This document shows positions 6,855 through 13,650 of a stretch of DNA of 14,629 nucleotides, one piece after another. Position numbers and translations under genes: made by a program. Within the stretch, counting starts at the first letter, position 1. Each line of letters starts with the position of its first letter. The notes below the pieces were generated by a model. The model was not told the origin of the DNA and made no database searches. It worked only from the letters and a program-made list of their open reading frames with translations. The stretch is from positions 1-14,629 of the forward strand of contig CAJUNZ010000070.1 of the NCBI GenBank assembly GCA_910587755.1, in the 5' to 3' direction. This DNA comes from an uncultured Acetatifactor sp. GTDB taxonomy: Bacteria > Bacillota > Clostridia > Lachnospirales > Lachnospiraceae.

Positions 6855-8834
6855 TTATTTATCCACGCTGGATCTGGGATCCATCACGTCGCGCAGGGCA
6901 TCGCCCACAATATTGATGCAGATGGTGGTCACTGCCAGGAACATGGCGGTAAACAGCCATTGCCACCAGTAAGCGTTGATAATGGTGGCGTTGTTGGCGC
7001 CGTTGAGCATGTTGCCCCAGGTAGGACGGGGATAGGCCACGCCGAAGCCCAGGTAGCTCAGGGTTGATTCCGTCAGCATGCAGGTGCCGAAATCCAGCAT
7101 CAGGGACACCAGGATAACCGACATGACGTTGGGAAGGATGTGCTTGAAGGCAATGCGCCATTCCTTTACGCCCATGGACTTGGCAGCCATCACGTACTCG
7201 CTTTCCCTGGCCACCAGAACCTGTCCGCGGACCAGTTTTGCCAGGCCCGGCCAGGTGAGCACACCCAGGATGCACATGATAATGAAAATTCTCATGTTCT
7301 CGCTTAAGTTCATACGGCCCATGATGGAAGAGAGAATCATGGCAAAGGGCAGGAAGGGGATGGCCGTGAAGATTTCCGCCACACGCATAAGGAGGATATC
7401 CACCTTGCCCCCAAAGTAGCCGGAGAGGCATCCCACGATCATGCCGATGATAGCGGAGATAATGACGGCCACCGCGCCGATGGTCATGGTCATCTTGCCG
7501 CCGTTGATAATGCGCTGGAAGATATCCGCCCCGTGAACCTCCGTGCCGAAGAGGTAGCCTTTCAGGCCCCATTTTGCCTGGAGGGAATTGTTCTCATCCA
7601 CCCCGTAGCTCTGGAAGGAGCCGGAGAAGAGCCGGGATACCCCCGTCGCCTCAGAGGGAACATCTGTCTGGCCCTGGGTGTTGCTGCCCCAGGAGTAAAC
7701 TCTGCCCTGGTCGGTGAGACCGGTGTAGTGATAGCTGCCGCCCACCACCTGGACAAATTTTTCACCGTTCACAAGAGCGGGAACGGGTATGGCATTGGTG
7801 GCAAAATCTCCCACAAAGCCCAGCGTTCCGTCGCTCAGCAGAAGGCAGACACTGGAGCTGGAGGCGGTGAGGGAGGTGATGGTGCGTCCGTTCAGGAAAT
7901 CTTTTGTCTTCTGGGTGGGACCGGACACATTGTCCTTGGCCACATCGTAGAGGCCCCTGGTACCTGTGTAGACGCTGTCCCGCTTCATGTTCAGGCCCAC
8001 CACATAGTTCAGGGTGAAGTCAATATCCTTAAGCCCCGCCGCATTCAGGAAGACATCCATATTGCCGTATGTGAGCTTGTTGCCCCACAGGTAGAGAGTG
8101 CCGTCATCCATAAGGATGGCCGTACACTGGTAGCCGCAGGTAAATTTCTTGATATGGGAGGGATCCACCCCTTCCGTGGCCAGTTCCTCGGGCATGTAGG
8201 CAATGTTGGGGTTCAGCTGTCCGCCGGCCGCCAGGGTTTCCTCCGCCGTGCCGAACTGTCCCAGACGGTTGTTGCCCCAGCAGTAGATTTTTCCTTCCTC
8301 GCTAATGGCCACAATGTGGTCAATTCCCGCGGCGATCATGGTGATCTTGGCATCCTTCACTTCCTGGGGGATGTCCGCTATGTCTATGCCGGTGGTTCCG
8401 ATCTGGGTGGCTCCCCAGATGTACACTTTTCCGGCGTTGGAGAGTCCCACCGTGAAGGAACCGAAGCCGTCGATCATTTTAATATCCTTTGCCAGTTCCT
8501 TTGGCACTTTCATCATGGACATGGTGGGAGGGACGCTTTTCTGAGTGATCTCCGTGTAGGAATCTGAGTAGGTGGGCATGAACATGGGGCCGATGATCAT
8601 GGTGAGGAACATGATTACCAGAAGGCAGAGGGCTCCCACCGCAAGCTTCCGCTCCAGGAAATTGCGCAGAACCTGTTTACCCGGGCTAACCAGTTCTTCC
8701 TTGTCCATTCCGGCGGCGCTTTTTTCCAGTTCCTCCGCCAGTTGGTTGCTGCCTCCCCGGAACCAGCGGGAGAGCCAGCGGCCCAGGACGTTTCCTTTTT
8801 TCTTTGAAGAATTGTTTGGCGTTTTTTTGCTCAT
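6855..8834 (-). CDS. Peptide ABC transporter permease, OppC/DppC type with an RCC1-like extracellular insertion
   Basis: A 659-residue permease, about twice the usual 280-330. Residues 1-62 are a charged cytoplasmic lead-in and 64-86 form membrane segment 1, preceded by basic residues that predict N-terminus inside. About residues 112-425 then carry RCC1-type repeats, visible as KVYIWG (136-141), KIYCWGNNRLGQFG (182-195), TLYLWGN (246-252) and RVYSWGSNTQGQ (378-389), each preceded by a G.x.H/Y..x..DG-type strand, plus degenerate copies. The standard permease resumes at FGTEVHGADIFQRIINGGKM (429-448), the counterpart of the GTDxxGRDxxSRxxxGxR motif that follows segment 1 in DppC proteins. Further membrane segments follow, with an EAA loop (YVMAAKSMGVKEWRIAFKH, 547-565) that contacts the ATPases. 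The insertion should face outside the cell. The reading frame is intact. The start has GGGAG about 11 bases upstream. Confidence 0.95.
   Translation of the reverse strand: MSKKTPNNSSKKKGNVLGRWLSRWFRGGSNQLAEELEKSAAGMDKEELVSPGKQVLRNFLERKLAVGALCLLVIMFLTMIIGPMFMPTYSDSYTEITQKSVPPTMSMMKVPKELAKDIKMIDGFGSFTVGLSNAGKVYIWGATQIGTTGIDIADIPQEVKDAKITMIAAGIDHIVAISEEGKIYCWGNNRLGQFGTAEETLAAGGQLNPNIAYMPEELATEGVDPSHIKKFTCGYQCTAILMDDGTLYLWGNKLTYGNMDVFLNAAGLKDIDFTLNYVVGLNMKRDSVYTGTRGLYDVAKDNVSGPTQKTKDFLNGRTITSLTASSSSVCLLLSDGTLGFVGDFATNAIPVPALVNGEKFVQVVGGSYHYTGLTDQGRVYSWGSNTQGQTDVPSEATGVSRLFSGSFQSYGVDENNSLQAKWGLKGYLFGTEVHGADIFQRIINGGKMTMTIGAVAVIISAIIGMIVGCLSGYFGGKVDILLMRVAEIFTAIPFLPFAMILSSIMGRMNLSENMRIFIIMCILGVLTWPGLAKLVRGQVLVARESEYVMAAKSMGVKEWRIAFKHILPNVMSVILVSLMLDFGTCMLTESTLSYLGFGVAYPRPTWGNMLNGANNATIINAYWWQWLFTAMFLAVTTICINIVGDALRDVMDPRSSVDK
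7560..8500 (-). other. Segment encoding the RCC1-like repeat domain of the OppC-like permease
   Basis: This stretch encodes about residues 112-425 of the permease. I count seven repeat units starting near residues 118, 161, 227, 268, 316, 357 and 396. Units 1, 2, 3 and 6 keep the (V/I)Y.WG core; units 4, 5 and 7 are degenerate. Seven units agree with the seven-bladed beta-propeller known for RCC1. Limits are approximate and set by where normal OppC sequence stops and resumes. Confidence 0.85.
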
Positions 8835-8852
8835 TTTGTCCTATTCTCCCTT

Positions 8853-9896
8853 CTACTTGTTTACGCGCACCCTGGGATCCACCAGGCCGTAGATAATGTC
8901 TATGATCAGATTGCCCAGAAGGGACATGCCCACATAGAACATCTGCATTAAAAGTACCACGTCATAATCAGCTTTGTTCAGAGAGTCAATCATGAGCTTG
9001 CCCATGCCGTTGATGGCAAACATCTGCTCGATCACCAGGGAGCCGGAGAAGATTCCCAGGAACCATCCCACCACCAGAGTGACAATGGGGATCAGAGCGT
9101 TTCTCCAGGCGTGGGAATAGACCACCAGCTTTTCCCTCAATCCCTTGGCCCTGGCGGTCTTGATGCAGTCCATGGAGAGGGCTTCAATCATGGAAGCCCG
9201 CACATAGCGGGTCATGCCTCCAAGGCTGCAGAAGGTCATAACGATCAGGGGAAGAGCCATGTAATACAGGGAGTCTTTCCAGAACGCCAGCCCGGTGAAG
9301 TTTGAACCCGGCGTCTTCATGCCGCTGGGGGGGAACCAGCCCAGTTTGGAGCAGAAGACCCAGATAAACAGAATGCTGATCAGGAATGTGGGCAGGCTGT
9401 AACCTATGATGGTGACTACCTGCACGGCCTGGTCCATCCACTTTCCCCGTTTCACCGCACAGTGTATGCCCAGGGGGATGGTTATGCCCAGGGCCAGGAT
9501 GGTGGCAAAGATATTAATGCGTATGGTGACTTTCATGGGATCCGCCACCACGTCAAGCACTGGTTTCTGGTAATCGTAAGAGTAACCCAGATTGCCCTGG
9601 AGCAGACCGTTAAAGCTGCCGTCGTAGAGAGGATAGACGCCCACCCAGCGCAGGTAGCGTATCACGCGGTTTTCCACATCCGTGCCGTAGCGGCGCTGGT
9701 ACTGCAGGTACAGTTCCTCAAAGCGGGCCTGGCGCTCCTCGGCAGAGATATTGCCCTTCAGGGTTTTGATGTCGTTGTTTGCGTCCGTAAAGGCACGGTT
9801 GCTGGGTACCAGGTTGTAGATCATAAACATAATGAATGATAACACCATCAGTACCACGACCATATAACCAATTCGTTTGACTATGTATTTTCCCAT
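8853..9896 (-). CDS. Peptide ABC transporter permease, OppB/DppB type
   Basis: A 347-residue inner permease of the importer, close to the usual 305-340. The N-terminus (MGKYIVKRIGYMVVVLMVL) is the classic OppB opening followed by membrane segment 1 (about 11-30). An extracytoplasmic region to about 120 follows, with the GNLGYSYDYQKPV stretch seen in the family just before segment 2. The EAA loop that docks the ATPase is at about 245-270 (TARAKGLREKLVVYSHAWRN), and the protein ends IIYGLVDPRVRV, also typical. The ATG has GAGGG about 7 bases upstream. It is separated by 18 bases from the oppC-like gene downstream and by a ~400-base gap from the binding-protein gene upstream. Unlike its OppC partner it shows no insertion. 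Confidence 0.96.
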   Translation of the reverse strand: MGKYIVKRIGYMVVVLMVLSFIMFMIYNLVPSNRAFTDANNDIKTLKGNISAEERQARFEELYLQYQRRYGTDVENRVIRYLRWVGVYPLYDGSFNGLLQGNLGYSYDYQKPVLDVVADPMKVTIRINIFATILALGITIPLGIHCAVKRGKWMDQAVQVVTIIGYSLPTFLISILFIWVFCSKLGWFPPSGMKTPGSNFTGLAFWKDSLYYMALPLIVMTFCSLGGMTRYVRASMIEALSMDCIKTARAKGLREKLVVYSHAWRNALIPIVTLVVGWFLGIFSGSLVIEQMFAINGMGKLMIDSLNKADYDVVLLMQMFYVGMSLLGNLIIDIIYGLVDPRVRVNK

Positions 9897-9950
9897 ATGC
9901 GATCCCTCATTTTTTCCTTGAATAAAGAAGTGACTTTTAATAGCTCATAT

Positions 9951-9980
9951 AATTTATGGCATTTTCCATTGACTCTGCAA
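9951..9980 (-). promoter_or_regulatory. Weak candidate internal promoter before oppB
   Basis: On the minus strand TTGCAG (9980-9975) is followed after 18 bases by TAAATT (9956-9951), about 55 bases before the oppB-like start. Both hexamers are only partial matches. An internal promoter would explain how the permease genes are expressed past the hairpin downstream of the binding-protein gene, but read-through is equally possible. Confidence 0.22.
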
Positions 9981-10024
9981 GGGCGGCGTGAAACAGACAG
10001 TAAATTATTCTCGAAAGTGCCAGA

Positions 10025-10094
10025 GCATGTTTGAAAAATCATTTCTGTCGTTGACCGAAAATGATGGCAGACAGAAAGTATTTTTCAAACACGC
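10025..10094. repeat. 70-base palindromic intergenic element
   Basis: Two arms of about 25 bases (10025-10049 and 10070-10094) are inverted repeats: TGTTTGAAAAAT pairs with ATTTTTCAAACA, and TTTCTGTC with GACAGAAA, with a two-base internal mismatch and one further mismatch near the outer end. The central loop is 20 bases (10050-10069). There is no T-run. The size, symmetry and place between two genes of one operon suggest a dispersed palindromic repeat or small MITE-like unit, or an mRNA processing hairpin. Copies elsewhere in the genome cannot be judged from this window. Confidence 0.7.
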
Positions 10095-10163
10095 CTTAAG
10101 GAACAAGAAAAAAGGATTCTTTACAGTTCCCAGGGAGCAGCTGTAACAATTCAGACAGGGTAC

Positions 10164-10184
10164 TGAACTGTTAAGAACAGTTTA
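10164..10184. repeat. Short palindrome in the oppA-oppB gap
   Basis: AACTGTT (10166-10172) and AACAGTT (10176-10182) are inverted repeats around AAG, extendable by a G-T and a T-A pair. It lies just beyond the strong hairpin at 10194-10229 in the direction of transcription, so the two may form successive RNA hairpins. It could equally be a protein-binding site; nothing decides this. Confidence 0.4.
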
Positions 10185-10193
10185 CAATGCAAT

Positions 10194-10229
10194 ACAGGCT
10201 GCTGTCAGGAGAACCTGACAGCAGCCTGT
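10194..10229 (-). terminator. Strong hairpin after the oppA-like gene (partial terminator or mRNA stabiliser)
   Basis: A perfect 16-bp stem, ACAGGCTGCTGTCAGG (10194-10209) with CCTGACAGCAGCCTGT (10214-10229), closed by a four-base loop, lies 67 bases beyond the stop of the binding-protein gene. On the minus strand the following bases (ATTGCATTGT) are only moderately T-rich. Importer operons commonly make more binding protein than permease, and a hairpin here that halts part of the transcription or blocks 3' decay is the usual means. That role is inferred from position. Confidence 0.65.
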
Positions 10230-10296
10230 GCTTTCTCTTCTCCACCGCTGTGGCTGTTGCAGAAAGTAATTCCTATCTCATCCGATGCGGCCGGCT

Positions 10297-12612
10297 TTAC
10301 TGCAGCCAGTAGGCATCTGCCGGATCCTTGATAAAATAGCTGTTGTAGAAATTGTCATACATGCTGGGGTCAATGCTCAGATTGTAGGAATAGTCATAAG
10401 CAGCACTGGTAAACCCTGTTGCATAGTTAAAGTTGGTGTACAGAGCAGGTCCCTGATACAGACCGTATACAGGTGCCTGATACTGCTCATCCAGCATGGC
10501 CTGGAACGTACCGAAGGTGTACTGTACCACAAATCCGGCGTTCTTCATATTCTCGTTGTTCACGAAGCCAGTCACCAGCAGGTCGGAGAAATCATTGTCG
10601 GAAGTACCGTACCAGTTCAGCACAAGGGGCATATAGTAGTTGTCGCCCACTTTGGTGGTGACATATGCACCGTCCTTGGACTGGTAAGTAATGTCGCTTT
10701 CGCTGATCTCACTGGCAGGAATCTGCTTATAACGCACGCCGGACTCGTAGGGATTGCCTTCGGCGTCGTATACCCAGCCGCCCTCCTCCAGCGCAGCGAT
10801 GGCGCTGTCAACAGAGGTTGCATAGGCGTTCAGCATCATGCCCTGGCCCACTGCAGCCTGGTACATCCAGGAGCCGGAGTAGTAAGGGCCGTCCTGCACG
10901 CCGCCGTAGCCGCCGGTGAAATCCTTGGCAAAGCCTGCACGGTCAAGGCAGAATGCCACAGCCTGACGCACTTCAGGGAACTGAGAGGGGCCAAAGTCGC
11001 AGCGGAAAGCAAGTTTTCCGTATCCTGCACGGCTGTAGTGGGTGGAAACATAGTTGTCGGGTTCTGCCTCCACCAGGGCCAGGGCCTCGTTGGTGGCTTC
11101 GCCGTCGGTGATGTTGGGCAACACGTCCACGCCGCCTGCCTTCAGGTCTTCCAGCTGGGTTGAGGTAACTACTTTCTTGTAGACTACAGTCTCAATGCTG
11201 GGAACGGCCTGCTGGAAGTCACCAGGGAACTCAGGGTTGCGCTTCAATACAGCGGACTTGTCTGCATTGTCAAAGCTCTCAATGTAGTAAGGACCGGAGC
11301 AGGGATAAGTGTCATCCGTGTTCGTGGAGGTAGCTTTGATGAGAGAAGCCAGTTTGTAGCTGTCCCCATCCTTCTCATAGAAGTCGTCTGTAAAGTACAC
11401 GCCTTCGCCGTCATCTTTGATGTCCGCATCGCCGATCCACATAGGCAGATACTGGGCGCTAAAGCCTGCATAGGTCACATCGTAGAAGTAGGGCAGGTAC
11501 TTGTCGGAGACAGTTACGGAGTAAGTATAGTCGTCAAGCAGACGGATACCCTTGAAGACTTTGCTGCCGGTTGCGGAGTCGGGGCCTGTATAGCTGTTGA
11601 AATCTTCAAAGCCCACATAGGTCAGACCGGACTGGTGATCCTTGCCTGCGGCTTCCGCAGCCACCGGGGTGGAGAAGGCCATGGTAAACGCCACGTAGTT
11701 CTTGGCGGTAACAGGGCTGCCGTCGGAGAACTTCAGGCCTTCCTTGATCTTGACAGTGTATGTCTTGGTACCGTCTGCGTTCTCGGTATCCTCGTGGGAA
11801 GCCACCACAGTGTCATTCCAAACAAAGTCGCCTTCCTTGTTGGCGGTGACAGTGTCCAGACCCACGATCATATACTGGATGGCCAGATCGGAAGCGCCGG
11901 GCTGGCTGGCGCCGAAGGTGGCATAGCGGAACTTGCCGGAGAGCTCGGTGACATCTCCGATAATGATGCTGTTGTCAGGCTTGTCGCTGGTCCACTGAAT
12001 CAGGGCCTTGGTGGTATCCCAGTAAGGGTTGGTGGGATACTCCTCCACACCCTTGATGGTGGAGCGGTACATATTATAGTATTCATTGGCATACAGGGGA
12101 ATCTCAGGCAGCAGGGCATTCCAGCGCTGAATGTAGAGCTTCCACCAGTTGGCGTACACATCGCTTTCGCTCTCCCAGATACCGCCCTCGGGCACGGTGG
12201 TGTTGAGCACCATGGCCATGGACAGGAAATCCAGACCCAGTTCGTAGCGCACGCCGTCCTTCACAATGTAGGCATTTCCTGTGTCTTCATCCTCGGTCAC
12301 ATCGGCAATCGTGATGTCCTTGCCGTATTTGGAATACAGGGACACATAATCTGTGCCGTACTCCTTGCCGGACAGGCTCTTAAGCTCGGCGTCAACCACA
12401 TTGGCATCGGCCTCATCCTGGGAGCTGCTGTCGGATGCGTCCTCGGAACCGCTTTCTTCGCTGCCGGAGCCGCTCTCGGAAGAACCGGAACTGCTCTCGG
12501 AAGTTCCCTGGGAACTGTTCTCAGAACTCTCTCCCGGCTCGTTGCCGCAGGCAGCCATGGACATGGTCATTGCCGCAGCCAGCGCAAAAGCAAGAAATTT
12601 CTTGTTTTTCAT
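10297..12612 (-). CDS. Peptide-binding lipoprotein, SBP family 5, enlarged and apparently permuted
   Basis: A 771-residue extracellular solute-binding protein that should deliver peptides to the permeases; the family is usually 500-600. A lipoprotein signal occupies residues 1-21 with MAAC lipobox and C22 as lipid anchor. Residues 23-68 are a Ser/Glu/Gly-rich tether. Standard family features follow: KIKEGLKFSDGSPVTAKNYVAF at 288-309, CSGPYYIESFDNADKSAVLKRNPEF at 438-462, LKAGGVDVLPN at 490-500 and VRQAVAFCLDRAGF at 548-561. However, WNALLPEIPLYANEYYNMYRSTIKGVE, of a kind normally close to the C-terminus, is at 164-190, and the protein ends soon after the SMYDNFYNSYFIKDPADA region. The start is the ATG at 12612, with GGAGGAG a few bases upstream; an in-frame ATG at 12639 would place this ribosome site inside the gene and precede the signal peptide. 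First gene of the operon. Confidence 0.95.
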   Translation of the reverse strand: MKNKKFLAFALAAAMTMSMAACGNEPGESSENSSQGTSESSSGSSESGSGSEESGSEDASDSSSQDEADANVVDAELKSLSGKEYGTDYVSLYSKYGKDITIADVTEDEDTGNAYIVKDGVRYELGLDFLSMAMVLNTTVPEGGIWESESDVYANWWKLYIQRWNALLPEIPLYANEYYNMYRSTIKGVEEYPTNPYWDTTKALIQWTSDKPDNSIIIGDVTELSGKFRYATFGASQPGASDLAIQYMIVGLDTVTANKEGDFVWNDTVVASHEDTENADGTKTYTVKIKEGLKFSDGSPVTAKNYVAFTMAFSTPVAAEAAGKDHQSGLTYVGFEDFNSYTGPDSATGSKVFKGIRLLDDYTYSVTVSDKYLPYFYDVTYAGFSAQYLPMWIGDADIKDDGEGVYFTDDFYEKDGDSYKLASLIKATSTNTDDTYPCSGPYYIESFDNADKSAVLKRNPEFPGDFQQAVPSIETVVYKKVVTSTQLEDLKAGGVDVLPNITDGEATNEALALVEAEPDNYVSTHYSRAGYGKLAFRCDFGPSQFPEVRQAVAFCLDRAGFAKDFTGGYGGVQDGPYYSGSWMYQAAVGQGMMLNAYATSVDSAIAALEEGGWVYDAEGNPYESGVRYKQIPASEISESDITYQSKDGAYVTTKVGDNYYMPLVLNWYGTSDNDFSDLLVTGFVNNENMKNAGFVVQYTFGTFQAMLDEQYQAPVYGLYQGPALYTNFNYATGFTSAAYDYSYNLSIDPSMYDNFYNSYFIKDPADAYWLQ

Positions 12613-12710
12613 AAATCTCCTCCTTACTTGATTTACCATGCATACTCGGGTACTCCACAGGATAATCCGGGTTTAGCAAAAAGGGATTGAATAACCCCTT
12701 ATCCCCTCCC

Positions 12711-12744
12711 CCTTGTATACCTGTATACGATTAACCCTGTATGC
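12711..12744 (-). promoter_or_regulatory. Putative operator: repeated GTATAC boxes in the oppA leader
   Basis: Read on the minus strand, three related boxes follow the -10 element: GCATACAGG (12744-12736), GTATACAGG (12728-12720) and GTATACAAGG (12720-12711). The first two are 16 bases apart and the last two abut; GTATAC is itself a palindrome. They begin about 7 bases beyond the predicted transcription start, the place where a bound repressor would block initiation or early elongation. GntR-type regulators often use such TATAC-containing palindromes, but no regulator gene lies in the window, so this is only a candidate. Confidence 0.45.
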
Positions 12745-12757
12745 AATCAACATAGCC

Positions 12758-12786
12758 AGTATATATTACACTTTGTGGGCTGTCAA
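12758..12786 (-). promoter_or_regulatory. Sigma-A promoter of the Opp operon
   Basis: On the minus strand a perfect TTGACA (12786-12781) is followed after 17 bases by TATACT (12763-12758). Just upstream (12787-12804 on the plus strand) is an A/T tract that reads as A-runs on the coding strand, like an UP element. The expected start point is near 12751, leaving a leader of about 140 bases before the lipoprotein start codon. This is the best promoter in the window. Confidence 0.88.
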
Positions 12787-12804
12787 GAATTTTTTATTTT
12801 TTTC

Positions 12805-13180
12805 GACGCGGTTCCTGTGAGACAGAAGAGAAAAACGACAGATGGCTCTGGTCATTTTTGTTTGTTTTACGGGCTTTTTTCTCCTGAATGATGCAAAGTT
12901 TACCTGTATCCTGTGAAAAATTTGGAAGCCTTGAAACCAAAGTGACAGATTCCGGAAGGAAAGTTTCCACAATCATATCAGATTCTCCAAGGCTTCACAA
13001 TTTCCGGGGCCAGGGAGAAGGACGTCCCGGCGGGATTTTGCCCAGGCGTTTTTGCGCATGAATGTTCTGGGGCTCTGCCCTGGGGGTGCTGATTTTGGTT
13101 TTTATATATTTTATATAAGGAAGAATCAGGACAGGGGGAATTGGCAGCAGTTTGGTGCCCCGTCTAATTGTGGACAAAAC
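12805..13180. other. Divergent intergenic region between the Opp operon and secG
   Basis: I see no convincing gene in this stretch. The open frames here lack ribosome sites and family-like sequence. It holds a 9-bp inverted repeat, GAAGCCTTG (12925-12933) and CAAGGCTTC (12988-12996), separated by 54 bases, and a TATATA-TTTT-TATATA palindrome near 13103-13120. A small RNA or a binding site is possible but not supported. Confidence 0.4.
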
Positions 13181-13194
13181 ATGTCAAAAGCAGG

Positions 13195-13224
13195 TTGACT
13201 TCTCTGTGGCATTTATGGTAAAAT
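13195..13224 (+). promoter_or_regulatory. secG: Sigma-A promoter for secG
   Basis: TTGACT (13195-13200) and TAAAAT (13219-13224) are separated by 18 bases, and TGG directly before the -10 hexamer gives an extended -10. The leader would be about 60 bases and includes a small GTGCT-GG-AGCAC palindrome at 13245-13256. It points toward secG and away from the Opp operon. Confidence 0.75.
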
Positions 13225-13289
13225 CAAGCAGTATGATTGTTTTGGTGCTGGAGCACAATGAATGACTAAAACGTGGGAGGTGCAGATAA

Positions 13290-13529
13290 ATGGATGTGTT
13301 AAGGGTTATTTTGACAGTGGCATTTATTTTTGTATGCATGGCGCTTGTGGTGTTGGTACTGATGCAGGAGGGGAAGTCCGCAGGCCTGGGGGCTATCAGC
13401 GGAGCCGCAGAGACTTACTGGGGCAAGAACAAAGGACGCTCCATGGAAGGCCGTCTGGTGAAGATCACCAAGGTTCTGGCGGTGCTTTTCATGATACTTG
13501 CGATGGTACTGAATCTGAATGTATTTTAA
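13290..13529 (+). CDS. secG: Preprotein translocase subunit SecG
   Basis: A 79-residue membrane protein that assists the SecYEG channel during protein export. It has the family plan: membrane segment 1 (about 3-24), the conserved cytoplasmic loop with LMQEGKSAGLGAISGAAETY and a GKNKGRSMEG stretch, and membrane segment 2 (about 57-77) preceded by KITKV. Length is normal. GGGAGG at 13275-13280 lies 9 bases before the ATG. In many Firmicutes secG is followed by rnr, smpB and ssrA; the first of these is present here, which supports both calls. Confidence 0.95.
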   Translation: MDVLRVILTVAFIFVCMALVVLVLMQEGKSAGLGAISGAAETYWGKNKGRSMEGRLVKITKVLAVLFMILAMVLNLNVF

Positions 13530-13542
13530 CGGTACGTGAAGG

Positions 13543-13575
13543 AGACACTCTTGTGGAGCAGCAAGGGTGTCTTTT
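13543..13575 (+). terminator. Terminator or attenuator between secG and rnr
   Basis: AGACACTCTTG (13543-13553) pairs with CAAGGGTGTCT (13562-13572), an 11-bp stem with one G-T pair and an 8-base loop, followed by a short T-run (13572-13575). The T-run is only four bases, so termination is probably partial and rnr may be fed by read-through. A second small hairpin, CCTGT-AAA-ACAGG, follows near 13609-13622. Confidence 0.6.
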
Positions 13576-13650
13576 CGTATCTGCGGATTCGGCGCAGGGG
13601 CGGGTGCGCCTGTAAAACAGGTGTCCCCGGAACCTGAGATTAGGAGGCTT

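Noticed and set aside
7533..8567. 344-residue plus-strand open frame opposite the OppC-like gene, and similar frames opposite the OppB-, OppD-, OppF- and OppA-like genes
   Set aside because: They are shadows of well-supported minus-strand genes and lack ribosome sites or recognisable domains.
6855..8834. RCC1 region as a separate gene or assembly artefact
   Set aside because: The frame is continuous, the insertion falls exactly in the loop between membrane segments 1 and 2, and the residual permease parts join sensibly on both sides.
9897..10296. Riboswitch or T-box in the oppA-oppB gap
   Set aside because: The visible structures are simple hairpins and palindromes; no conserved riboswitch core or T-box motif is recognisable.
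12613..12639. Upstream ATG for the binding lipoprotein, adding nine residues
   Set aside because: The strong GGAGGAG site would then be within the coding region, and the lipoprotein signal begins properly at the ATG ending at 12612.
12766..13177. Two or three 60-68 residue minus-strand frames in the Opp-secG intergenic region
   Set aside because: One overlaps the Opp promoter, none has a good ribosome site, and composition is low-complexity or repeat-driven; no family is recognisable.
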